This document shows, in pieces, positions 48,514 to 57,200 of a DNA stretch of 64,000 bases. The position numbers and the translations under genes are program-made. Position 1 is the stretch's first letter. Each line of letters begins with the position of its first letter. This DNA is from CAMAUF01 sp046152925 (GTDB lineage: Bacteria > Chloroflexota > Dehalococcoidia > Tepidiformales > Tepidiformaceae). The notes under the pieces were generated by a model. It was not told the origin of the DNA. It saw only the letters and a list, made by a program, of their open reading frames with translations, and did no database searches. The stretch covers positions 8,524 through 72,523 of the forward strand of contig JBJXFX010000002.1 in assembly GCA_046152925.1 (NCBI GenBank). Direction: 5' to 3'.

Positions 48514-49461
48514 ATGCGGAACTACATCATCCGCAGGCTGCTCCTCATCCCGTTCATGCTCCTGGCGATGTCGATCCTGCTGTTCATTCTCTTGCAGGTG
48601 CAGCCGGGCGATGCCGCCCTCCTCAAGATCGGGGCGACGGGCTCGTGCCAGGAATGCCTGGACCGCGTCCGCGAAGACCTCGGCCTGGACCGGCCCTGGA
48701 TCGCGCAGTACGGCGAGTGGCTCTGGGGCGCCATCCAATTCGACTTCGGCCGCACCCTCGGGACCAACGACCCGATCGGCCCGGAGATCCAACAGGCGTT
48801 CCCCAAGACGCTCGAACTAGGCATCTTCACAATCGTGCTGACGCTCCTGATCGGCATCCCTGTCGGCGTCTTCTCCGCCGTGAAACAGGGCACGATCGTC
48901 GATTATCTCCTCCGGTTCGTGACGATCTTCGGCCTCTCGATCCCAGTCTTCTGGCTCGGGACGCTGATCGTCCTCCTCCCGAGCATTTGGTGGGGGTGGA
49001 CGCCGTTCGCGCGCGACCAGCCCGGCTTCTTCCAGGACCCGATCACCAACGTGCGCATCTACTTCTGGCCAGCACTGACGATCGCGGTCTCGAGCGCTGC
49101 CTATGTGGCGCGCCTCCTTCGTTCGAGCATGCTGGAGACCCTCTACTCCGACCACGTCCGCACGGCGCGGTCCAAGGGCCTGCAAGAGCGAGCCGTGGTT
49201 ATCCGCCACGTCTTGCGCGCCTCGCTAGTCACCCTGCTCACGTTGATCGGCATCCAGTTCGGCGCCGCGCTTGGCGGGTCGGTGCTTGTCGAGCAGATCT
49301 ACGGGATCCCGGGCATGGGCTCGCTCGTCCTCCAGGCGGTCAACAAGCAAGACTACCGTCAGACGCTCGCCGTGATCATGGTCTTCGCGACCCTCTTCAT
49401 CCTCGTTCAACTCGTGGTCGACGTCCTCTACGCCTACGTCGACCCGCGGATTAGGTACTAA
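48514..49461 (+). CDS. ABC transporter permease DppB type, operon 1
   Basis: A 315-residue membrane protein with six helices starting MRNYIIRRLLLIPFML, the classic DppB/OppB start. An extracytoplasmic loop follows with a CQEC pair. The EAA loop for the ATPase is DHVRTARSKGLQERAVVIRH, and it ends VVDVLYAYVDPRIRY. It forms the channel together with the DppC-type protein, four bases downstream. ATPases are not encoded here. Confidence 0.95.
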   Translation: MRNYIIRRLLLIPFMLLAMSILLFILLQVQPGDAALLKIGATGSCQECLDRVREDLGLDRPWIAQYGEWLWGAIQFDFGRTLGTNDPIGPEIQQAFPKTLELGIFTIVLTLLIGIPVGVFSAVKQGTIVDYLLRFVTIFGLSIPVFWLGTLIVLLPSIWWGWTPFARDQPGFFQDPITNVRIYFWPALTIAVSSAAYVARLLRSSMLETLYSDHVRTARSKGLQERAVVIRHVLRASLVTLLTLIGIQFGAALGGSVLVEQIYGIPGMGSLVLQAVNKQDYRQTLAVIMVFATLFILVQLVVDVLYAYVDPRIRY

Positions 49462-49465
49462 CGCC

Positions 49466-50368
49466 ATGGCACAAGCGACAACCGTAGCCTCTCCCATCTA
49501 CGCTCCGGCGCCGAGCCTGGCCCAACGCCAGCTCCGCTGGCTCATGCGCTTCATCCGGACCCAGCCGCTTGGCGTGCTAGGCGCGGTGATCATCCTGCTG
49601 ATCGTGCTCGCCGCCATCTTCGCGAGCACCTTGACCTCCAAGGACCCGGTGGCAACCAGCACGGACATCCTGCAGGCCCCGTCGTCGGAACACTATTTCG
49701 GCACGACGCGGCAGGGCAAAGATGTTTACGCCCGGATCCTCTATGGCGCCCGTGTCTCGCTCCAGGTCGGCCTCTTCACGGTCCTCCTCAGCGTCATCGG
49801 CGGCACGGTCCTCGCCCTCGTCGCTGGCTACTTCGGCGGCCTCGCCGACCAGGTCATCAGCCGGATCGCCGATGTCCTGATCGCGTTCCCCAGCATCCTC
49901 TTTGCCCTCACCTTAGCGACCGCGCTCGGGAAGGGATTAACCACCGTCGTGGTTGCGATATCGATCATATTCACCCCGCTGATCATGCGGATCATGCGTG
50001 GCGCCGTCCTCCAACAACGGGGGGCCCAATATGTGGAGGCCGCGCGCGTCCTCGGGGCGACGGAGTGGCGGATCATCTTCCGGCACATCCTGCCGAACCT
50101 GATGGGCATCGCGATCATCACGGCGAGCTCCACCTTACCCGCGGCGATCCTCACGGAATCGGGCCTCAGCTTCCTCGGCATCGGCGTTGCGCTCGGCGAA
50201 CCGAGTTGGGGTGGAGACTTGAGCGGCGATTCGCGCCAGTTCTTCCAGATCGCCTGGTGGATGGCCATCTTCCCGGGCGCGGCCCTCAGCCTCACGGTGC
50301 TCGCCTTCAACCTGCTCGGCGATTCGCTGCGAGACACGCTCGACCCGCGCCTCCGAGGAGTCCGCTAG
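49466..50368 (+). CDS. ABC transporter permease DppC type, operon 1
   Basis: A 300-residue protein. The N-terminal cytoplasmic part (LRWLMRFIRTQPLGVLGAVI) leads to helix 1, then EHYFGTTRQGKDVYARILYG, the hallmark loop of DppC/OppC. The EAA motif is QYVEAARVLGATEWRIIFRH. It closes with LLGDSLRDTLDPRLRGVR. The start ATG follows the DppB gene by four bases, so the two are cotranslated. Partner of the preceding permease. Confidence 0.95.
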   Translation: MAQATTVASPIYAPAPSLAQRQLRWLMRFIRTQPLGVLGAVIILLIVLAAIFASTLTSKDPVATSTDILQAPSSEHYFGTTRQGKDVYARILYGARVSLQVGLFTVLLSVIGGTVLALVAGYFGGLADQVISRIADVLIAFPSILFALTLATALGKGLTTVVVAISIIFTPLIMRIMRGAVLQQRGAQYVEAARVLGATEWRIIFRHILPNLMGIAIITASSTLPAAILTESGLSFLGIGVALGEPSWGGDLSGDSRQFFQIAWWMAIFPGAALSLTVLAFNLLGDSLRDTLDPRLRGVR

Positions 50369-50396
50369 CTCGCCCGTCCATCAATGCGTTCAATCC

Positions 50397-50425
50397 TTGC
50401 AATCGACGCGCACGTAGTGTTGAAT
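50397..50425 (+). promoter_or_regulatory. Promoter of transporter operon 2
   Basis: TTGCAA (50397-50402), 17 bp, TTGAAT (50420-50425), with GTAGTG before the -10 exactly as in operon 3. A weak hairpin TTGGC/GCCAA (50434-50449) follows. Confidence 0.65.
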
Positions 50426-50494
50426 GCGGGCGCTTGGCCGACCAGCCAATGATTCATTCGGTTGGCCCAGGCCCGACATGCAGGGGGATACGAG

Positions 50495-52291
50495 ATGGAT
50501 CCACGAGACAACTACTGGACGCGCGCCCGCGCGAGCGGCCTCAGCCGCCGGCGGTTCCTCTATGGTTCGGGCGTCCTCGCCGCCGGTTCGGCCGCTGTCC
50601 TCGCCGGCTGCGGCGATGACGACGACGACGGTGGCGAGGCCACCCCATCGACGGGCGGCACGCAGGCGACCAGCGCCTCCACCGGGACGCCGCAAGCGGC
50701 AAGCACCACGGCGGCGGCCTCGGCCGGCAAGCGCGGCGGCACGATCATCACGAGCAAGGCCTCGCCCGATACCGGCCTCGACCCGGCGATCACCGTCACC
50801 AACCCACTCCACCCGGCCAAGGCGTATAGCCACATCCTTCAGTACAACCTCAGCGAGAATAAGTTCTACTTGGACCTCGCTGAGAAGTTCGAGCAGGCCG
50901 ACCCGACCACGATGGTCTTCACGCTCCGGCCCGGCCTGAAGTTCGCCCCGCAGGTCGCCAACGGCCGCGCCCTCACCGCCGCCGACGTCGCCTTCAGCTA
51001 CGGCCGCTTCCCCGGCACGCTCAAAAACTTCGGCTCCGAAGTGAACGGCCTCCAGTGGAACTGGATGGACTCCTTCGAAACGCCCGACGAGCGCACGCTC
51101 AAGATCAAGCTCAAGGCGCCCTATGCGTCGGCCATCCCCACGATGGGATCGAGCGCCTTCGCCGTAGTCGCCAAGGAGCTCGTCGAAGCCAACGGCGGCA
51201 AGCTCAGCGACGTGATGAACGCCGGCGCCGGCCCGTACGTCATGACCAAGCGCGACAGCTCGGGCACCCGCTACGAGCGCAACCCGAACTACTACAAGCA
51301 TTCACCAGCGGTCGGCACGTTCGTCGAAGACGGCCCCTACATCGACGTTTGGGACGAGGTCATCATTCAGGACCTCGCGGCCGTCGAAGCGCGCTTCCTC
51401 GCTGGCGACACGCACATCTACACCCAGGCTGTCGACAAGCTCAAGGCCGAGGAATTCAAGTCCAATAAGAACGTCAGCGTCGTCAAGGCGACGTTCCCGG
51501 GCAACCTCCAGATGCAGCTCGACAACGAAAAGTGGGCTGCCCACCCCAAGCTTCGCGAAGCCCTCTCCCTCTCGATCGACCGGAACAAGTACATCCAGAG
51601 CATCCACCTCGGCGAAGGCCAGCTTGGCTCGCCGGTCGGCCCGATCTTCGATTCGGTCCTCACTCAGGCGGAGCTCAAGGACCTCCAGAAGTTCGACCCC
51701 GCCCGCGCCAAGCAGCTCTGGGCCGAGGGCAACGGCAACACGGTCTTCCCCAACGGCCTCCGGACGATCGCCGCGACCTTCGCTCCCTCGACGAACGTCG
51801 ACTTCCTGAAGCGCGAGATCGAGGCGAACCTCGGCGTCAAAGTGACCGTCTCGCCGGCGGACCTCGCCGCTTATGTCTCTATCGCCACCGCGCGGGACAA
51901 GCAGTGGGAGATCTTCGTCGCAAGCGAGTTCTCGCTCGTCACCATCCCGGACTACAACGCGCTCACCTTCTACATCCCGACCGGCTACGGGGCGATCTTC
52001 GGCAACCAGCGCCTCGACTCGCAGACGAAGGAGAACGCCGACTTCGCGAAGACGGCGCTCGACAAGTTCAACCAGCAGGCCCAGGAGCTGGACCCGGCCA
52101 AGCGGAAGCAGCTGCTCAAGGACATGCAGACCTACTTCCTCAAGGAGTTCCGCCCGGCGCTCCCGATGCCCGTCGCGCAGTTCCAGTACGCCGCTCACAG
52201 CAACAAGCTGAAGAACTACCCGGAGAAGGAATTCCCCTACGGCAACGCCGGCAGCGGGGCCTACCGGGTCCACAACCTCTCGCTCGCCTAA
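50495..52291 (+). CDS. Peptide-type ABC transporter substrate-binding protein 2
   Basis: A 598-residue paralogue of protein 1, starting MDPRDNYWTRARASG with AGGGGG before the ATG. The leader again combines RRRFLYG with the lipobox LAGCGDDDDDG and an Ala/Thr/Ser linker. The domain begins KRGGTIITSKASPDTGLDP; HPKLREALSLSIDRNKYI and SSAFAVVAKELVEANGGK are family motifs. Sequence differs enough from proteins 1 and 3 to suggest a different ligand. Followed by a 14-bp stem-loop before its permease genes. Confidence 0.92.
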   Translation: MDPRDNYWTRARASGLSRRRFLYGSGVLAAGSAAVLAGCGDDDDDGGEATPSTGGTQATSASTGTPQAASTTAAASAGKRGGTIITSKASPDTGLDPAITVTNPLHPAKAYSHILQYNLSENKFYLDLAEKFEQADPTTMVFTLRPGLKFAPQVANGRALTAADVAFSYGRFPGTLKNFGSEVNGLQWNWMDSFETPDERTLKIKLKAPYASAIPTMGSSAFAVVAKELVEANGGKLSDVMNAGAGPYVMTKRDSSGTRYERNPNYYKHSPAVGTFVEDGPYIDVWDEVIIQDLAAVEARFLAGDTHIYTQAVDKLKAEEFKSNKNVSVVKATFPGNLQMQLDNEKWAAHPKLREALSLSIDRNKYIQSIHLGEGQLGSPVGPIFDSVLTQAELKDLQKFDPARAKQLWAEGNGNTVFPNGLRTIAATFAPSTNVDFLKREIEANLGVKVTVSPADLAAYVSIATARDKQWEIFVASEFSLVTIPDYNALTFYIPTGYGAIFGNQRLDSQTKENADFAKTALDKFNQQAQELDPAKRKQLLKDMQTYFLKEFRPALPMPVAQFQYAAHSNKLKNYPEKEFPYGNAGSGAYRVHNLSLA

Positions 52292-52314
52292 CCAGCGGTC
52301 GGCCCGCACACAAC

Positions 52315-52346
52315 CGGCCCCGCCTCCAACTCTGGAGGCGGGGCCG
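52315..52346 (+). other. Stem-loop between binding-protein and permease genes, operon 2
   Basis: CGGCCCCGCCTCCA (52315-52328) pairs fully with 52333-52346 over 14 bp, loop ACTC. It lies in the same place as in operons 1 and 3. A terminator-like U-tract is missing. Confidence 0.82.
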
Positions 52347-52368
52347 CTGACCATTTGGGGGGGACACG

Positions 52369-53313
52369 ATGCGCAACTACGTCCTGCGCCGCGTCATGCT
52401 CTTTCCGTTCCTTGTCTTCGCCGTCTCCGTGATCACCTTCTTCATGATCCGGGCGCTGCCAGGCGATGCCGCCGTCGCCCGCCTCGGCGCCGCCGGAGCT
52501 CAATGCGATAGCTGCTTCGACCAAGTCCGCCGCGAGCTCGGCCTCGATAAGTCCAAGCCCGAGCAGTATTGGATCTGGTTCCGGGACGCCATCCGCGGGG
52601 ACTTCGGCCTCTCGACGTCGACCCGCCAGGATGTCTCGCCCGAACTTCGCGACCGCGTTTGGAACACCCTCCAAGTCGGCATCCTGACGATCTTCTTTAC
52701 CCTGATCATCGGCATCCCCATCGGGATCATCTCGGCCGTCAGAGCAGGAAAACCGATCGACTACGCCTTACGCTTCCTCGCCATCCTCGGCCTCTCGATA
52801 CCCAGCTTCTGGGTCGCCACGCTCGTCATTTTCATGCCGGTGATCTGGTGGGGCTGGACGCCGTTGGATGACTTCGTCGGCTGGGGAGACCCAATCAAGC
52901 ACCTCCGGCTGCTCGCACTTCCAGCGCTGATCCTCTCCATCGGCGGCGCGGCCTACATCGCGCGCTTCACGCGTTCCGCGATGCTGGAAACGATGAGCAG
53001 CGACTTCGTCCGCACCGCGCGGGCGAAGGGGCTCTGGGAACGCGTCGTCATCTTCCGCCACGTGCTCCGCAACTCAATGCTCACGCTCCTCACCGTCGTC
53101 GGCCTCCAGTTCGCGGCCGTGCTCGGCGGGTCCGTCGTGCTCGAGACGATTTTCGGCATCCCGGGCATGGGCGCCTGGCTCGTCTTCGCCGTCAGCAACC
53201 GCGATTACCAGATCGTCCAGGGCGTGACCGTCGTCTTCGCCATCTGGTTCGTCGCCATCACCCTGGTAACCGACGTGCTCTACGCGTGGGTCGACCCGCG
53301 GATCCGGTACTAA
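52369..53313 (+). CDS. ABC transporter permease DppB type, operon 2
   Basis: A 314-residue paralogue with six membrane helices, starting MRNYVLRRVMLFPFLVFAVS after a G-rich ribosome site. The first loop has a CDSC pair at the same place as CQEC in operon 1. The EAA motif is DFVRTARAKGLWERVVIFRH, and it ends LVTDVLYAWVDPRIRY. The DppC-type gene starts 12 bases later. Confidence 0.95.
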   Translation: MRNYVLRRVMLFPFLVFAVSVITFFMIRALPGDAAVARLGAAGAQCDSCFDQVRRELGLDKSKPEQYWIWFRDAIRGDFGLSTSTRQDVSPELRDRVWNTLQVGILTIFFTLIIGIPIGIISAVRAGKPIDYALRFLAILGLSIPSFWVATLVIFMPVIWWGWTPLDDFVGWGDPIKHLRLLALPALILSIGGAAYIARFTRSAMLETMSSDFVRTARAKGLWERVVIFRHVLRNSMLTLLTVVGLQFAAVLGGSVVLETIFGIPGMGAWLVFAVSNRDYQIVQGVTVVFAIWFVAITLVTDVLYAWVDPRIRY

Positions 53314-53324
53314 GGAGGCCCACC

Positions 53325-54260
53325 GTGGCAGCGCAAACCCCCACTACTGAGCTCGAAGGCGCATTCGTCTGGGATTCCGGCCGCAGCTTCGCCGCCCGCT
53401 GGCGCCGCGGCATCCTCCGCTTCATCCGCACGCAGCCGCTCGGCACGGCAGCCCTGGTCATCATCCTGGGCATGCTCTTCCTCGCCGTCTTCGCCGCACA
53501 AGTGAACACCGAAGACCCCACGGAGTTCGGTCAGGACATCCTCGCTTCCCCGGGCAGCGACCACTGGCTGGGCACGAACCGCCAGGGACAGGATGTCTGG
53601 TCGCGCGTCGTTTATGGGGCGCGACCCGCACTCCAGATCGGGGTCGGCGCCGTGGCGGTCAGCCTCGTCGTCGCGACAGTCTTGGCGCTGCTCGCGGGCT
53701 TCCTCGGCGGCATTGTGGACATGATCATCTCCCGGGCGATCGACATTCTGATCTGCCTGCCAGCGATCCTCTGGGCGCTCGTCATCCAGACGTCCGCGAA
53801 CGACATCCCCGGCCTGGAAGCCCGTGGCGTCCGGACGTTGATCATCGCGATCAGCATCGGCTTCGTGCCGATCATCGCCCGAATCCTGCGCGGGAACGTC
53901 TTGCAAGAGCGGTCGCGGCCGTACATTGAATCGGCCCGCGTGATCGGCGCGAGTGAATGGCGGATCATGTTCGCCCACATCCTCCCGAACCTCGCCCCGC
54001 TCCTGATCATCGTCGCGACTGCAACGCTGCCGGCGGCGATTGCTGCCGAGGCTGGGCTCTCGTTCCTCGGGCTCGGCCTCGAGCCCGGCGCGGCCTCGTG
54101 GGGCGCGGACCTCGGCGGCCAAAACCGGACGCTCTTCCGGACGTATTGGTGGCTCCCGGTCTTCCCCGGCATCGCGCTCAGCCTCGCCGTCCTCGCCTTC
54201 AACCTGCTGGGCGACTCGCTGCGCGATACGCTCGACCCGCGCCTCCGGGGGGTCCGCTAA
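53325..54260 (+). CDS. ABC transporter permease DppC type, operon 2
   Basis: A 311-residue protein from a GTG (MAAQTPTTELEGAFVW) with AAGGAGG six bases upstream. It has the DHWLGTNRQGQDVWSRVVYG loop, the EAA motif PYIESARVIGASEWRIMFAH and the ending LLGDSLRDTLDPRLRGVR. One cytoplasmic loop includes an extra NDIPGLEARGV segment. Acts with the preceding permease. Confidence 0.95.
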   Translation: MAAQTPTTELEGAFVWDSGRSFAARWRRGILRFIRTQPLGTAALVIILGMLFLAVFAAQVNTEDPTEFGQDILASPGSDHWLGTNRQGQDVWSRVVYGARPALQIGVGAVAVSLVVATVLALLAGFLGGIVDMIISRAIDILICLPAILWALVIQTSANDIPGLEARGVRTLIIAISIGFVPIIARILRGNVLQERSRPYIESARVIGASEWRIMFAHILPNLAPLLIIVATATLPAAIAAEAGLSFLGLGLEPGAASWGADLGGQNRTLFRTYWWLPVFPGIALSLAVLAFNLLGDSLRDTLDPRLRGVR

Positions 54261-54282
54261 GCGGGGCCGAACGCCCACATCC

Positions 54283-54311
54283 TTGCCAACCCCCCTGGCG
54301 TAGTGTTGAAT
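54283..54311 (+). promoter_or_regulatory. Promoter of transporter operon 3
   Basis: TTGCCA (54283-54288), 17 bp, TTGAAT (54306-54311). A leader hairpin GGTTGGC/GCCAGCC (54329-54348) follows before the ribosome site. Confidence 0.62.
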
Positions 54312-54388
54312 GCACCCGATCGCGATCCGGTTGGCCAGTCAGCCAGCCGTGGACACGCTTGAGATTCGGGACCACCACGGAGGGACAC

Positions 54389-56173
54389 ATGGCAGACAGG
54401 GACAACTATTGGCTGCGCACAGCGGGCCGGATGAGCCGGCGGCGGTTCGTCGCGGGTTCCGGCGTCGCGGCAGTCGGCACGGCCGCGCTCCTCGCTGGCT
54501 GCGGCGATGACGACGACGAGGAAGGCAGCCCGACAGCGGCGGCAACCACAGCCGCCGCCACTGGCACTGCCGCCGCGACCGGCACGGCGGCCGCCACCAC
54601 CGCGGCCGCCAACGCACCCGTCAAGGGCGGCACGCTCAAGCTCGCCAAGCCTCAGGTCGACGAAGGCCTCGACCCGGGCCTCAAAGTCGTCAACAACCTG
54701 GAGTTCCTGCCCAGCCTCTACAACTGGACACACGTCTACCAGGTCTCGAAGAACGAGTTCGTGCTCGACGCCGCGACCAAGATGGAAACGCCGGACGCCA
54801 CGACGATCCGCTTCACCATCCGCCAGGGCATGAAGTTCCACAACGGCGACCCACTCACCGCCGAAGACGTGGCGTATAGCTGGTCGCGCTTCCCGGATCT
54901 CCTGAAGAACCAGGGCAGCCAGGTGAATGCTGCCAACTGGGGCTTCATTAAGTCAGCTACCGCGCCGGACGCCACCACGGTGGTCGTCACGCTCAACGCC
55001 CCGACGGCCTCGGCGCCCGTGCTCATGTCCAGCACCGCCTATGGCATCGTCAACAAGAAGCAGGTCGAAGCCAGCGACAAGAAGAACGTCCAGAACGAGG
55101 ACGCCGGCGCCGGCCCCTATAAACTCGACAAGCGCGACGCGACCGGCACCAAGGTCAGCCGCTTCGCCAACTACTACAAGCGCGAGGCGGCCAACGCCCT
55201 CTTCAGCCCCGACAGCCCCTTCATCGACTCGTGGGAGACCTCGATCATCGTCGATGCCGCCGCGGCCAAGTCGGCCTTCCTCGCGGGCAACCTCGACATT
55301 TACCCGCAGCTCGGCGTCACCATCAACGACAGGCTCGAGTTCGACTCGCTCAAGGGCAAGAACGGGGTCACGGCGAAAGAAGTCGACCCCATCGGCACCG
55401 GTATGTTCGTCGCCTTCGACAACGTCCGCTTCACCGACAAGCGCGCCCGCCAGGCGATCTCGGAAGCGATCAACTACGACGCACTGATCGCGACGATCTA
55501 CGCCGGCAGCGCCGTCTACGATGGCCCCGTCGGCGTCGCGCTCTCCGGCTTCGTGCTGGACCAGGCGACCCTCAAGAGCTACCGGAAGTTCGACCCGGGC
55601 AACGCCAAGAAGCTCTGGGAAGCAGCCGGTAAGCCCTTCCAGACGATCCGGATCGAACTCAACCAGGCCCCGATTTCGACGCAGTACGCCGACTTCCTCA
55701 AGAGCCAGCTCGAACCGAACCTCGGCGTCAAGGTCGAGCTCCTGCAACACGACACGACGACCTGGGTCGCCCGCGCCCGCGAGCCGCAGAAGCAGTGGGA
55801 GCTGTTCTTGGTCCCCACCGGCTTCACCTCGACGGTTGAGGGCGGCAACATGAACCTCATGGCCCCAGGCGCCTTCGCGGGCGTCTCCTGGAGCTTCGCG
55901 ATGGACCAGGCTGGGTCGCCCCAGGTCCAGGAAGACGCGAAGAAGCTTCAGGCCTTCGTCCAAGCGCAGTCCGAAGAGATCGACCCCGCCAAGCGCAAGC
56001 AGAAGGTTGCCGACCTCCAAAAGGCCTACCTCGATGCGATCCAGCCCGGCTTCGTCTTCCCGGCGGCCGGCAAGAGCTACCTCGCCTACAACAGCCGCCT
56101 CCAAGGCGTGCTCGAAAACGACTACCTCAAGGGCCTCGGCATCCGCAACCACAATCTCTGGCTCAAGGGCTAA
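54389..56173 (+). CDS. Peptide-type ABC transporter substrate-binding protein 3
   Basis: A 594-residue paralogue from MADRDNYWLRTAGRMSRRRF, with GGAGGG before the ATG. The lipobox is LLAGCGDDDDEE, followed by an Ala/Thr linker. The family 5 domain begins KGGTLKLAKPQVDEGLDPGL; DKRARQAISEAINYDALI and SAPVLMSSTAYGIVNKKQVE follow the family pattern. It is closer to protein 1 in its first 130 residues (YNWTHVYQVS resembles YSWTHVYRTS) than to protein 2. First gene of operon 3. Confidence 0.92.
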   Translation: MADRDNYWLRTAGRMSRRRFVAGSGVAAVGTAALLAGCGDDDDEEGSPTAAATTAAATGTAAATGTAAATTAAANAPVKGGTLKLAKPQVDEGLDPGLKVVNNLEFLPSLYNWTHVYQVSKNEFVLDAATKMETPDATTIRFTIRQGMKFHNGDPLTAEDVAYSWSRFPDLLKNQGSQVNAANWGFIKSATAPDATTVVVTLNAPTASAPVLMSSTAYGIVNKKQVEASDKKNVQNEDAGAGPYKLDKRDATGTKVSRFANYYKREAANALFSPDSPFIDSWETSIIVDAAAAKSAFLAGNLDIYPQLGVTINDRLEFDSLKGKNGVTAKEVDPIGTGMFVAFDNVRFTDKRARQAISEAINYDALIATIYAGSAVYDGPVGVALSGFVLDQATLKSYRKFDPGNAKKLWEAAGKPFQTIRIELNQAPISTQYADFLKSQLEPNLGVKVELLQHDTTTWVARAREPQKQWELFLVPTGFTSTVEGGNMNLMAPGAFAGVSWSFAMDQAGSPQVQEDAKKLQAFVQAQSEEIDPAKRKQKVADLQKAYLDAIQPGFVFPAAGKSYLAYNSRLQGVLENDYLKGLGIRNHNLWLKG

Positions 56174-56194
56174 CCAGCCTCGAAACCAACGAAG

Positions 56195-56216
56195 GGGGGT
56201 GGCTTCTGCCACCCCC
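56195..56216 (+). other. Stem-loop between binding-protein and permease genes, operon 3
   Basis: GGGGGTGGC (56195-56203), loop TTCT, GCCACCCCC (56208-56216). The right arm is followed by TTCCTTCTTTC, which is pyrimidine-rich and nearer to a terminator than in operons 1 and 2. Confidence 0.78.
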
Positions 56217-56240
56217 TTCCTTCTTTCACGGGAGGCCGTT

Positions 56241-57197
56241 ATGTGGAGATATATCGTCCGGCGCCTCATCGCTGTGCCGTTCATGCTCCTTGGCATGTCG
56301 GCGCTGCTCTTCTGGCTCCTCTACCTTCAGCCCGGCGATGCCGCGCTCGCCAACTTCGGCCTCGTCTCTCCCGACCAGAACAAGGACGCGCTCGAAAACC
56401 TCGAGAAGGACCTCGGCCTCGATCGACCGGCAATCGTCCAATACCTCGATTGGGCCGGTGGTGCGATTCAGGGTGACTTCGGCACCTCCCTCAAGTCCCG
56501 TCGCTCGATCGGCGACCAGATCTGGGATCGCCTGCCAAACACGCTCGAAATCGGCCTCCTCACTATCCTCCTCACGACGCTGATCGGCATCCCCGTCGGG
56601 ATCCTCTCCGCAGTGAAGGCGGGCACCTGGATCGACTACCTAATGAGGATAGTGACCATCGCCGGCATCTCTATCCCCGGCTTTTGGATGGGTACGCTCC
56701 TCCTCATCCTCCCCGTGATTTGGTGGCGATGGACGCCCCTGCATGACGGTGGATTCGTGAAGTTCACGGAGGACCCGATCGAAAACCTCAAGATCGTGAT
56801 CTGGCCGGCACTGGTGCTCGCCGTATCCAGCGCGGCCTACGTCGCCCGCATCGTCCGCTCGTCGATGATGGAGACCCTCTATTCGGACCACGTTCGGACC
56901 GCCCGCGCCAAGGGCCTGCGCGAGCGCGTCGTGGTGTTGCGCCACGTGTTCCGTAGTTCGATGGTCACGCTGCTGACCGTTATCGGCCTCCAGCTCGGCG
57001 CGGTGCTCGGCGGGTCTGTCGTCGCCGAGCAGCTCTTCGCCATCCCCGGCATTGGGCTGCTCACCTACGAAGCAGTGTTCAACGTCGACTACACGATGGT
57101 CCTGGGCGTGAGCATGGTGTTCGCCCTCATGTTCGTCCTCATCAACTTGTTGATCGACCTCCTCTACACCGTGGTCGACCCGCGGATCCGGTACTAG
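56241..57197 (+). CDS. ABC transporter permease DppB type, operon 3
   Basis: A 318-residue six-helix protein from MWRYIVRRLIAVPFMLLGMS with GGGAGG seven bases upstream. The first loop lacks the cysteine pair of operons 1 and 2 (it reads SPDQNKDALENLEKDLG). The EAA motif is DHVRTARAKGLRERVVVLRH and the end LLYTVVDPRIRY. The DppC-type gene starts four bases after the stop codon ends. Confidence 0.95.
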   Translation: MWRYIVRRLIAVPFMLLGMSALLFWLLYLQPGDAALANFGLVSPDQNKDALENLEKDLGLDRPAIVQYLDWAGGAIQGDFGTSLKSRRSIGDQIWDRLPNTLEIGLLTILLTTLIGIPVGILSAVKAGTWIDYLMRIVTIAGISIPGFWMGTLLLILPVIWWRWTPLHDGGFVKFTEDPIENLKIVIWPALVLAVSSAAYVARIVRSSMMETLYSDHVRTARAKGLRERVVVLRHVFRSSMVTLLTVIGLQLGAVLGGSVVAEQLFAIPGIGLLTYEAVFNVDYTMVLGVSMVFALMFVLINLLIDLLYTVVDPRIRY

Positions 57198-57200
57198 CCA

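Noticed and set aside
53286..53324. Upstream extension of the operon 2 DppC-type gene
   Set aside because: The extra residues overlap the end of the DppB-type gene, while the internal GTG has a perfect AAGGAGG site.
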